In this document: piece after piece, positions 1-6,061 of the stretch | Layout of the letters: every line of letters begins with the position of its first letter | Position numbering within the stretch: the stretch's first letter is position 1 | NCBI GenBank assembly: GCA_021776885.1 | Contig: JAJFFA010000092.1 | Span: 1-9,907 of the forward strand | Reading direction: 5' to 3' | Length of the DNA: 9,907 nt | Source: Planctomycetota bacterium | Lineage (GTDB): Bacteria; Planctomycetota; UBA1135; GCA-002686595 | Program-made: the position numbers and the translations under genes | The notes under the pieces: model-generated | Told to the model about the DNA's origin: nothing | The model's database searches: none | What the model saw: the letters and a program-made list of their open reading frames with translations, nothing else

Positions 1-770
1 GTCATCCAGGGTCCGAACGGAACCGCCTGCGTGTTGTAGTGGTCGACGCCGAGGTCGACCTCGAGCTGGGTCTCCTGCAGCCAGCGGAAGGCGCTGAAGT
101 CGATGGCCATGAGCGCCTTGTCCGCCATGTCGGGCAGCCAGGCCGGCTTGTAGTCCCAGAGGAAGAACTCGAAGAACAGCATCAGGCCGACCGGGAACAG
201 GAAGACCAGGATCGGGCGCCGCGTGCGCTCGCCGACCCAGAAGCTGACGCCCGCCAGGAGCAACAGGATCGGCACGCTGAACCAGAGTGCCGGCCGCAGG
301 TAGTTGAGGTATTCGAAGGGCCCGATGAACTCCGCCTTGTCCGCGCCGCTGACGACGTGGTTGAACAACATCGAGAGGCCGAGGTGAACGGCAAGCACGA
401 CGAAGAAGCTCAGCAGCGCGGCCAGGAAGCGGCCCCAGACGTACTCCCCGGGGCGTAGGGGCGTCGCGTGCAGCATCTGGCCCACGCGTAGCTCGTCGTC
501 GCGCAGGATCGACATGCCCGCCGAGACGGCGACGAAGAAGCCGTAGAGGAACGGCACCAGGGCGCCGAGCAGCATCGCGTTGGCGTACTCGGAGGTCAGC
601 CAGGACTTGGTGCCGCCGACCGACGAGTCGCCTGACTCGATACGCAGTCCGCCGTTGGACAGGCCCCAGGTGATCAGGGCGATGACCAGCAGCCAGATCC
701 AGTAGAGCGGTCGCCGCAGGCAGCTGGCGAGCTCGAGCCGCGCGATCGCGAAGACGCGGCGCGGGTTCAC
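1..770 (-). CDS. ABC-2 type transporter permease, N-terminal part (cut by window edge)
   Basis: This is the membrane subunit of an ABC exporter, partnered with the ATPase gene immediately upstream. I see 256 complete codons from a GTG start at 770-768, which overlaps the ATPase stop as GTGA. A GAGG ribosome-binding site (781-778) lies 7 nt before the GTG. Hydrophobic segments suggest at least five membrane helices at about residues 22-38, 66-89, 115-135, 162-180 and 186-205. Between helices 2 and 3 is SILRDDELRVGQMLHATPL followed by EYVWGRF. This is the cytoplasmic ILRD...LL..TPL...EY..G+F pattern of ABC-2 permeases in the 'copper enzyme maturation' or gliding-type group. The substrate is unknown. 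Some relatives are very long and carry a C-terminal M1-type peptidase domain; the rest of this gene lies outside the window, so that cannot be judged. Confidence 0.88.
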   Translation of the reverse strand, partial: MNPRRVFAIARLELASCLRRPLYWIWLLVIALITWGLSNGGLRIESGDSSVGGTKSWLTSEYANAMLLGALVPFLYGFFVAVSAGMSILRDDELRVGQMLHATPLRPGEYVWGRFLAALLSFFVVLAVHLGLSMLFNHVVSGADKAEFIGPFEYLNYLRPALWFSVPILLLLAGVSFWVGERTRRPILVFLFPVGLMLFFEFFLWDYKPAWLPDMADKALMAIDFSAFRWLQETQLEVDLGVDHYNTQAVPFGPWM

Positions 771-1744
771 GCTTCGGCCTCGGTGTTGGCCGCCAGGCTG
801 GCGCCTTCGTTGGCCTCGGCGCTGGGCGGCCGGGAGTCCTCGGGCGGCGCGTCGGCGCCGCGGCTGAGGAAGTCGGCGCCGCGCTTCATCAGGATCATGT
901 ACGCGTCTTCGAGGGACTCCTGGGCCGCCGAGAAGCCGGCGGGGGGGCGGCCGTCGTCGGCGAAGACGCGCACCCGGTGGCGGCCCTCGAAGAGGGTCGA
1001 GCGCGTCACCGTGTGGCGCTCGAGCAACGCGGGCAGGTCCTCGGCCCCGACCTCGCCTTCGTGGATCGTGCCCTGGATGGCGGCGCGCGCGCGCGACGGC
1101 GTGGTGCGCGCCACGAGCTCGCCCTGGCGGATCACCGCGAAGGCGGGGCAGAGCACGGAGACGTCCTCGACGATGTGGGTCGAGAGCAGCACGATGCGGT
1201 CCTGGGCCAGCTCGGCCAGGAGGTGGTAGAAGCGCAGGCGCTCCTCGGGGTCGAGGCCGGCGGTGGGTTCGTCGACGACGATCAGGCGCGGGTCGCCCGC
1301 GATCGCCTGGGCGATGCCGAGGCGCTGGCGCATGCCGCCCGAGTACTCCTTGACCTTGCGGCTGGCGGCCGAACCCAGGGCGACGCGCTCGAGCAGCTCG
1401 CCCGCAAGGCGCTTCAGTCCACCCTTGGCCTTGACGCCCTTGAGGCGCAGGAGGTGGATCAGCATGTCGCGCCCGGAGAGGTGCGGGTAGAAGCCGAAGT
1501 CCTGGGGCAGGTAGCCCAGGCGGCGCTGGACGCGGCGCGGGTCGGCCAGAACGTCGGCGCCGTCGAGCTCGACCTGGCCGGAGGTGGGCTCCAGCAGGCC
1601 GGCGACGATCTTCATCAGGGTGGACTTGCCCGCCCCGTTGGGGCCCAGGAGGCCGAACATGCCGCTCTGCACCTCGAGGCGCACGCCCCGCAGGGCGGTC
1701 ACGGGACCGGGGTAGACCTTGACCAGATCGCGCAGTACCAGCAT
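767..1744 (-). CDS. ABC transporter ATP-binding protein (CcmA/NosF-like, ABC-2 exporter)
   Basis: This is the cytoplasmic ATPase that drives the adjoining ABC-2 permease. The 325-residue protein has all nucleotide-binding motifs in order: Walker A GPNGAGKST (34-42), Q-loop LPQD (Q81), signature YSGGM (134-138), Walker B LIVVDEP (D158, E159), D-loop AGLD and H-loop STH (H190). YSGGM instead of LSGGQ is common in this subfamily. After about residue 225 comes a regulatory-type C-terminal domain, and the last 30 residues are an acidic, Ala/Glu/Pro-rich tail that looks disordered. I chose the ATG at 1744 because it gives the normal family N-terminus (MLVLRDLVKVYPG). The reading frame stays open upstream to 1888, but that stretch encodes only Arg/Pro-rich low-complexity sequence. 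No convincing promoter was found. The stop overlaps the permease start, implying translational coupling. Substrate unknown. Confidence 0.93.
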   Translation of the reverse strand: MLVLRDLVKVYPGPVTALRGVRLEVQSGMFGLLGPNGAGKSTLMKIVAGLLEPTSGQVELDGADVLADPRRVQRRLGYLPQDFGFYPHLSGRDMLIHLLRLKGVKAKGGLKRLAGELLERVALGSAASRKVKEYSGGMRQRLGIAQAIAGDPRLIVVDEPTAGLDPEERLRFYHLLAELAQDRIVLLSTHIVEDVSVLCPAFAVIRQGELVARTTPSRARAAIQGTIHEGEVGAEDLPALLERHTVTRSTLFEGRHRVRVFADDGRPPAGFSAAQESLEDAYMILMKRGADFLSRGADAPPEDSRPPSAEANEGASLAANTEAEA

Positions 1745-1922
1745 GGAAGGCAGTCTCTCGCAGGGGGGCAGGCGGGCCGACTGGGCCGCCCTCGGGGGCG
1801 CCAGGGTACGGGTTTCCGGGGCGATATTTCGCCCGCGGGGCGGCGGGGCAGGCCCCGGATCCCGGCGGCGGAAGCGGGTTTTTCGCAAGGGGCGCCGTCA
1901 GCGGAAGAGTAGATTCGGGCCC
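1745..1922. promoter_or_regulatory. Divergent intergenic region with inverted repeat
   Basis: This 178-bp region separates the leftward ABC operon from the rightward envelope-protein gene, so both promoters should lie here. It contains a perfect inverted repeat, GGGCGA (1819-1824), TATT spacer (1825-1828), TCGCCC (1829-1834), centred on the only AT-rich spot in the left half. The repeat could be an operator or a small hairpin. A weak -10-like TAGATT (1910-1915) lies just before the ATG at 1923, but no -35 sits at a normal distance. If used, it would give a nearly leaderless message. GGAAGAG (1902-1908) is a possible but distant ribosome-binding site. I could not identify a confident promoter on either strand. 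Confidence 0.4.
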
Positions 1923-2780
1923 ATGGCCAAGCGCAGAGACAACATGCTCGAGGCCTTCCGACAATCGGAAGAGAGCGAGCAGCCGACCGCCGAAATGCTC
2001 ACCCCCCTCGGGGGCCCGATCGAAGGCGCCAGCGAGGGGACGGGGGGGGCTGGTGAGCCCTTCCTGCCCCCCGAAGCGGATCCCTTCGCGGCCCAGGAGA
2101 TGCGGGAGGAGGACGCCTTCGTCTCGGTCGCCACGCGCGGCGGAGCCCTGCCCCAGCCCGATATCGTGGTGCCCGAGATGCCGGACGGCGGGGTGCACCT
2201 GCCCATGGGCAGGGAGGCCTTCGTCGTGCTGCAGGTCCTGGCCCTGGCGATCGTCTTCCTCCTGGGCCGGCTGACCGCCGGAACCGTGGTCTCCGCCCAG
2301 CGGGAGGATCCCGGCATGGCGCTCCAGGACGAGCAGGCGGCGGGCTCCATGGCCGCCGGCGGCGCGCGCTTTCAGGACGACGCCTACGCGGACTCGGGCT
2401 ACGCGGACGGAGGCTACGTCGAGCAGGAAGAGGCCGCTGAGCCCCCTGCAGCGGCCCCGGTGGGCCTCCCGGAGGGGCTGACCGCGGCAGAAGAGGCCTT
2501 CCTGGACCCCAGGAACCGGACGACGATCCTGGCCATCACCCTCAGGGACACCGCCGACCACGAGCACCTGGCCTGGGCCTCGTACGACCTCCTGACCCAG
2601 CGCGGCTTCCCGGCCATCCAGCCGCGGCGCAAGAACGACGACCTGGTCGTCCTGGTGGGGGCGGCCCCGACCATGAAGGAGATGGACGGCATCCTCGAGC
2701 AAGTGCGCAAGACCGTGGGCCCGGACGGGAAGCTGTCCTACGCCAGCGCCTACCGGGTCAACATCGAGGACTTCCGCTGA
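1923..2780 (+). CDS. Single-pass membrane protein with conserved C-terminal extracytoplasmic domain
   Basis: I cannot assign a function to this 285-residue protein. It has a long, acidic, Gly/Pro-rich cytoplasmic N-terminus (about 1-97). One membrane helix follows (about 99-123, FVVLQVLALAIVFLLGR and onward). A low-complexity linker (about 125-190) contains a Tyr/Asp repeat (AYADSGYADGGY, 154-165) and a Pro/Ala stretch. The C-terminal domain (about 199-285) contains TTILAITLRDT, LLTQRGFPAI, LVVLVGAAPT and a final VNIEDFR. Its alternating strand-helix-strand pattern and size resemble SPOR-like peptidoglycan-binding folds, but I do not see a clear SPOR signature, so this is inference. With few positive charges right after the helix and KRR at the N-terminus, an N-in/C-out topology is most likely. 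The ATG at 1923 is preferred over in-frame upstream starts, which would extend back into and antisense to the ABC ATPase gene. A G8 run (2042-2049) lies in the coding region. Confidence 0.85.
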   Translation: MAKRRDNMLEAFRQSEESEQPTAEMLTPLGGPIEGASEGTGGAGEPFLPPEADPFAAQEMREEDAFVSVATRGGALPQPDIVVPEMPDGGVHLPMGREAFVVLQVLALAIVFLLGRLTAGTVVSAQREDPGMALQDEQAAGSMAAGGARFQDDAYADSGYADGGYVEQEEAAEPPAAAPVGLPEGLTAAEEAFLDPRNRTTILAITLRDTADHEHLAWASYDLLTQRGFPAIQPRRKNDDLVVLVGAAPTMKEMDGILEQVRKTVGPDGKLSYASAYRVNIEDFR

Positions 2781-2789
2781 GACGGGACC

Positions 2790-2820
2790 GAGCGGTTCCG
2801 AACGTTCCGAGCCCCCGCTC
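2790..2820 (+). terminator. Weak terminator-like hairpin after the envelope-protein gene
   Basis: GAGCGG (2790-2795) can pair with CCGCTC (2815-2820) across a 19-nt loop that contains the 8-bp palindrome GAACGTTC. It lies 10 bp after the stop codon. There is no T-tract, so if it acts in termination it is not a classical intrinsic terminator. The loop is large and the call is tentative. Confidence 0.22.
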
Positions 2821-2868
2821 CCAGGCCGACTCCACGCTCGTCATGCAGGGGCGAAGTTCCGTTAGACG

Positions 2869-2897
2869 GTGACAGGGGGGGCCCCTGGCGCTACACT
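2869..2897 (+). promoter_or_regulatory. Sigma-70-type promoter for the small basic protein gene
   Basis: A -35 element GTGACA (2869-2874, five of six matching TTGACA) and a -10 element TACACT (2892-2897, four of six matching TATAAT) are separated by exactly 17 bp. Transcription would start near 2904, about 50 nt before the ATG at 2955. This is the best promoter match in the window and stands out against the high GC background. The spacer contains CAGGGG-GGG-CCCCTG (2873-2887), an inverted repeat that also touches the -35 element, so an overlapping operator is possible. Confidence 0.6.
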
Positions 2898-2954
2898 CCT
2901 CGGCTGTCCGTACGGCCCCGAGAAGCCCCCGAGCGCCCCTAGAGACCCGATCCC

Positions 2955-3182
2955 ATGTCCATCCACTCCAGCCTGCGTGGCGTCGACACCCTGCGCGGTG
3001 AGCGCAGCGTCTTCAAGCGCATCGAGCGCCTCCAGCGCCTGATGAAGGAAGGTCGCGTCGGCGACTCGGACTCGCCCTACGGTCTGCCCAAGGTGCGGAC
3101 GTCCTTCAAGGTCAAGAAGGTCAAGAAGAGCCCCGACGCCGAAGAGGCCACGGCCGAGGCCGCCGAGAAGACGGACGAGTAG
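2955..3182 (+). CDS. PVC superphylum small basic (signature) protein
   Basis: This 75-residue protein starts MSIHSSLRG, continues RSVFKRIERLQRLMKEGR, and then has YGLPKVRT and a Lys-rich run (FKVKKVKKS). It ends in an acidic Ala/Glu/Lys tail. This order (MSIH.SLR, basic helix, E(K)GR, GLPK, Lys-rich strand) matches the small basic protein family that I recall as unique to Planctomycetes, Verrucomicrobia, Chlamydiae and relatives. The family is thought to have a housekeeping role, with nucleic-acid or ribosome association suggested by its charge. Its exact function is not established. The ATG at 2955 fits the family N-terminus precisely. It has its own promoter upstream and an 85-bp gap before queE, so it may be expressed alone. 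Confidence 0.88.
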   Translation: MSIHSSLRGVDTLRGERSVFKRIERLQRLMKEGRVGDSDSPYGLPKVRTSFKVKKVKKSPDAEEATAEAAEKTDE

Positions 3183-3267
3183 CGCTCCGCGCTCGTTCCC
3201 TGCGACCCCGCGCTCCCGCGGCGCGCGTCGCGACTGTTCCCCCTCCCGCTGCGGCGGGACGCCCGTC
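3183..3267 (+). other. Intergenic region with two GC hairpins before queE
   Basis: Two perfect short inverted repeats are visible. CCGCG (3208-3212), loop CTCC, CGCGG (3217-3221) lies inside a possible outer stem GCGAC/GTCGC (3202-3206 with 3227-3231). TCCCGC (3244-3249), loop TGCG, GCGGGA (3254-3259) ends 8 nt before the queE ATG. The second hairpin contains the only purine-rich candidate ribosome-binding sequence (GGGA, 3256-3259), so it could limit translation of queE. Neither hairpin is followed by a T-tract. No preQ1 riboswitch-like sequence and no clear promoter were seen. Confidence 0.35.
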
Positions 3268-4077
3268 ATGAGTTCCACCTCGACGAGCACGCTCGCTCCC
3301 GTGCTCGAGGTCTTCGCCTCGATCCAGGGGGAAGGAGCGTGGGTCGGCGAGCCCCAGGTCTTCCTGCGGCTGCGCGGCTGTCCCATGCGCTGCACCTGGT
3401 GCGACACCCCGGGCTCGTGGAAGCTCTCGCCCGCGGACCGCGCGCGGATCGCGGCGGCGCGCGGCGCGCGCCACGAGGAGGCCTGGGCCAGTCCGTTCCA
3501 GGCCGCCTGCTGGATCGCCGAGGCCGAGCCGGCGGGGGCGCGCACGATCAGCATCACCGGGGGCGAGCCCCTGCTCTGGCCCGACTTCCTCCTGGCCCTG
3601 GCGAAGATGGTCGGGGAGCGCCCCCTGCACCTCGAGACCGCGGGCGGGCACCCGGACACCCTGGCGCGGGTGATCGACGCCTTCCGCCACGTCAGCCTCG
3701 ATCTGAAGCTCGCGGCCGACCTGGAGCCGCCGGTCGAGCTGCAGCCGGGTGACGGCGCGGTCGCCGAGCGCGCCCCCGTCGACGCGGACGACTGGCGCGC
3801 CGCGCGCCGCCGCTCCCTCGAGCTGGTGCGTGGGCGCGACGCCTGCGCCAAGGTCGTGGTGCGTGGAGGCCGTCCTGCCCAGGACTACGAGCCGCTCTTC
3901 GAAGACCTCCTGCGGGTGGCACCCGAGGTGCCCCTTTACCTGCAACCCGTGACGCCGATGCACGGCGTCGTGGCGCCCACCGCCGACGAGCTGTGCGAGG
4001 TGGTCGAGACCGCGCGCGACCTCGACCTCGGCGTGCGCGTCGTTCCCCAGGTGCATCGCGCCCTGCAATTGCCATGA
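3268..4077 (+). CDS. queE: 7-carboxy-7-deazaguanine synthase QueE (radical SAM)
   Basis: QueE converts 6-carboxy-5,6,7,8-tetrahydropterin to 7-carboxy-7-deazaguanine, the radical-SAM ring-contraction step in making queuosine and other 7-deazaguanines. The 269-residue protein opens with the family hallmark VFASIQGEGAWVG (15-27). The iron-sulfur cluster motif CX3CX2C follows: C38, C42, C45 in GCPMRCTWCDT, the spacing usual for QueE. Then come SITGGEPLLWPDF, LHLETAGG, SLDLKLA and, near the end, LQPVTPM and VPQVHRALQLP, all typical of the family. It is somewhat longer than compact QueE proteins because of extra residues after the cluster motif and in the middle. No queC, queD or queF is nearby, so the rest of the pathway must be elsewhere. 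The TGA overlaps the der start as ATGA, indicating coupling. Confidence 0.93.
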   Translation: MSSTSTSTLAPVLEVFASIQGEGAWVGEPQVFLRLRGCPMRCTWCDTPGSWKLSPADRARIAAARGARHEEAWASPFQAACWIAEAEPAGARTISITGGEPLLWPDFLLALAKMVGERPLHLETAGGHPDTLARVIDAFRHVSLDLKLAADLEPPVELQPGDGAVAERAPVDADDWRAARRRSLELVRGRDACAKVVVRGGRPAQDYEPLFEDLLRVAPEVPLYLQPVTPMHGVVAPTADELCEVVETARDLDLGVRVVPQVHRALQLP

Positions 4078-5453
4078 CGGTTCTGACCATGGACACCCGG
4101 CTCCCCCGCATCGCCATCGTGGGCCGACCGAACGTCGGCAAGTCGACGCTACTGAACCGCTTCTGCGGCAGTCGCATCTCCATCGTGGAGCCCACCGCCG
4201 GGGTGACCCGCGACCGCATCGCCGTGCCGGCGCGCCTGGCCACGGAGCACGGCGACCGCTGGGTCGAGGTGATCGACACCGGAGGCATCGGCGTGGTCGA
4301 CCGGGACGACCTCGGACCCCACGTCGAGGAACAGGTGCGCGCAGCCCTGCTCACGGCCGATCTGGTCCTGTTCATGGTCGACGTGCGCGACGGGGTGACG
4401 CCCCTGGACCAGGAGGTCGCCCGGCGGCTGCGGGGCAGCAAGGTGCCCGTGCTCCTGGTGGTGAACAAGACCGAGGGACGCTCTCTGGCCTGGGACGTCG
4501 ACAGCTTCATGCGCCTCGGGGTCGGCGATGGCCCCTATGCCATCAGTGCCCAGAACGGTGATGGCGTCGGCGAGCTGCGCGACGTGATCGGCGCCCTCGT
4601 ACCCGAGGCACCGGAGGAGCGCCCCGGGGGGGACGAGCTGGTCATGAAGCTGGGCGTGGTCGGCCGCCGCAACGCGGGCAAGTCGACCCTGATCAACCGC
4701 CTGGCGCGGGAGGAGCGCATGATCGTGTCGGAGATCCCCGGCACGACGCGGGACGCCGTCGACGTGGTCTTCGAGCGCGGCGGCAAGCGCTTCGTCGCCA
4801 TCGACACCGCCGGTGTGCGCAAGAAGTCGAAGCTGGCGGACGCGATCGAGTTCTACGGTGACGCGCGCGCGCACAAGACCATCCGGCGTGCGGACGTCGT
4901 GTTCCTGATGCTCGACGTGACCCAGCGCCTGTCGGCCATCGAGAAGGGGCTGGCGCGCTACGCGATCGACCACCACAAGCCCCTGATCCTGGGGGCCAAC
5001 AAGTGGGACCAGGCCGAGTCGAAGATGACGCCGGAGGCCTTCGAGGAGTACCTCGAGCACGAGATCCCCGGGCTGATGCACGCCCCGGTCTGCTTCCTGT
5101 CGGCCAAGACGGGGTTCAACGTCGAGCGCACCCTGGAAGTGGCTCAGGAGCTCTACGACCAGGGCGGCCAGCGGGTGACGACGGGCGAGCTGAACCGCGT
5201 GCTCACGCGCGCCCTCGAGGCGCGCAGCCCCGGCTCGAGCAGCTACCGCGTGCGCGTGCGCTACGCGACCCAGGCCGAGGTGCACCCGCCGACCTTCGTG
5301 CTGTTCGTGAATGACAAGCGCCTGATCGGCAAGGACTACCTGCGCTACCTGACCAACCGCCTGCGCGAGGAGCTGCCCTTCCCCGAGGTGCCGGTCCGTA
5401 TCGTGCTGCGCGACTCCGCCAGCGACGCCCAGAAAGAGGACTTCCAGCGATGA
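4074..5453 (+). CDS. der: Ribosome biogenesis GTPase Der (EngA)
   Basis: Der is a tandem GTPase needed for maturation of the 50S ribosomal subunit. The 459-residue protein has two G domains and a C-terminal KH-like domain, the usual layout and length. Domain 1: G1 GRPNVGKST (17-25), G3 DTGG (68-71), G4 NKTE (131-134), G5-like SAQNG (158-162). Domain 2: G1 GRRNAGKST (197-205), PGTTRD switch, G3 DTAG (244-247), G4 NKWD (309-312), G5 SAKTG (343-347). The KH-like region is about 355-450. G4 of domain 1 has Glu where NKxD normally has Asp, which could change guanine recognition. The ATG at 4074 overlaps the queE stop; a second in-frame ATG at 4089 (MDTRLPR) is also possible and would remove only five residues. 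Confidence 0.96.
   Translation: MTVLTMDTRLPRIAIVGRPNVGKSTLLNRFCGSRISIVEPTAGVTRDRIAVPARLATEHGDRWVEVIDTGGIGVVDRDDLGPHVEEQVRAALLTADLVLFMVDVRDGVTPLDQEVARRLRGSKVPVLLVVNKTEGRSLAWDVDSFMRLGVGDGPYAISAQNGDGVGELRDVIGALVPEAPEERPGGDELVMKLGVVGRRNAGKSTLINRLAREERMIVSEIPGTTRDAVDVVFERGGKRFVAIDTAGVRKKSKLADAIEFYGDARAHKTIRRADVVFLMLDVTQRLSAIEKGLARYAIDHHKPLILGANKWDQAESKMTPEAFEEYLEHEIPGLMHAPVCFLSAKTGFNVERTLEVAQELYDQGGQRVTTGELNRVLTRALEARSPGSSSYRVRVRYATQAEVHPPTFVLFVNDKRLIGKDYLRYLTNRLREELPFPEVPVRIVLRDSASDAQKEDFQR
5436..5440 (+). promoter_or_regulatory. Ribosome-binding site of the lipoprotein gene
   Basis: GAGGA inside AGAAAGAGGA, at the 3' end of der, lies 9 nt before the ATG at 5450. It is one of the clearest Shine-Dalgarno sequences in the window and supports the overlapping ATGA start. 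Confidence 0.6.
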
Positions 5454-5950
5454 CCGCCAGCCTGCGCGCCCTCCTGGGCCTGTGCGTCTTGGGCCTCCTG
5501 GGGCTGACCCAGGGCTGCGCCCTCTTCAACCCCATCCCGCCCAAGCTCTGGGAGGAGACGGAGGTCGGGACTCCCAGCGAGCAGCTGCTGCGCGAGGTGC
5601 TGCTCCTGGGCCTGCGCAAGTCCGACTACCCGGTGGGCAAGGGCATGGACCCGGGCGAGCGCCAGGTCGTCTCCGGCTGGCGCATGTCCCTCAGCCCGTT
5701 CAAGGGCCGTGGCTGGCGCGAGCAGGCGACGGTGACCTGGGAGCCGCGGGGCGCGAACCGCTACGGGATCAAGATCCGCATCCTGCGCGAGTCCAACGAG
5801 AGCCTGCGTCCCCTGGACCTGCGCCATGCGAAGTGGCGCCGCGCCCCGGACAACCCCGAGAACGGAAAGATCGTCCTGCAGTACGTGCGCTCGCAGTTCG
5901 GCTCCGACTTCGAGGTCGGCGAGTCCGCGGCGGAAGAAGAGTTCCGCTAG
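5450..5950 (+). CDS. Small predicted lipoprotein of unknown function
   Basis: The 166-residue protein begins with a lipoprotein signal peptide: one Arg at position 6, a Leu/Gly-rich hydrophobic core, and a lipobox ending TQGC with the modified Cys at 23. Thr at -3 and Gln at -2 are not the most common lipobox residues, but the pattern is acceptable. The mature part (CALFNPIPPKLWEETEVG and onward) is mixed alpha/beta and charged. It has a region rich in Trp and Arg (about 80-100, SGWRMS, GRGWRE) and VTWEPRG, RYGIKIRI and YVRSQFG segments. I do not recognise a family; a periplasmic or outer-membrane anchored role is inferred. It overlaps der by ATGA and probably shares the queE-der message, though a functional link to them is not evident. 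Confidence 0.8.
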   Translation: MTASLRALLGLCVLGLLGLTQGCALFNPIPPKLWEETEVGTPSEQLLREVLLLGLRKSDYPVGKGMDPGERQVVSGWRMSLSPFKGRGWREQATVTWEPRGANRYGIKIRILRESNESLRPLDLRHAKWRRAPDNPENGKIVLQYVRSQFGSDFEVGESAAEEEFR

Positions 5951-6061
5951 GCCGCCCGCGGCACGGCCCGGACGGCCCAGGCCGCCTGGGCCGCCCCCTG
6001 CGGGGAACGGCAACCCGCCTCCATATTGGGGCGACCCGGGGACGAAGAGACCGTCGTCCCC
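5951..6061 (+). terminator. Hairpin-rich spacer: likely terminator then possible -10
   Basis: The 111-bp spacer holds three adjacent inverted repeats. GCCG/CGGC (5951-5954 with 5959-5962) comes first. Second is a perfect 9-bp stem CGGCCCAGG (5973-5981), loop CCG, CCTGGGCCG (5985-5993). Third is CCCC/GGGG (5995-5998 with 6002-6005). The 9-bp stem is the strongest hairpin I found and ends the queE-der-lipoprotein unit, but no T-tract follows. Downstream, CATATT (6022-6027) is the only AT-rich hexamer and could be a -10 element for the export cassette, though I see no good -35. GAAGAGA (6044-6050) is a weak ribosome-binding candidate for the ATG at 6062. Confidence 0.45.

Noticed and set aside
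39..458. A 139-codon plus-strand open frame at the left edge.
   Set aside because: It lies antisense to the permease, whose translation shows clear membrane helices, and is Glu/Gln/Arg-rich without recognisable features.
1080..1104. Alternating GC run as a possible Z-DNA or repeat element.
   Set aside because: It encodes ordinary residues of the ABC ATPase in a GC-rich genome and is short.
977..1912. A 311-codon plus-strand open frame opposite the ABC ATPase.
   Set aside because: It is the antisense of a gene with all ABC motifs and has biased, featureless composition.
3183..3267. Possible preQ1 riboswitch upstream of queE.
   Set aside because: No match to the conserved A-rich tail or pseudoknot sequences. 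The region contains only GC-rich hairpins.
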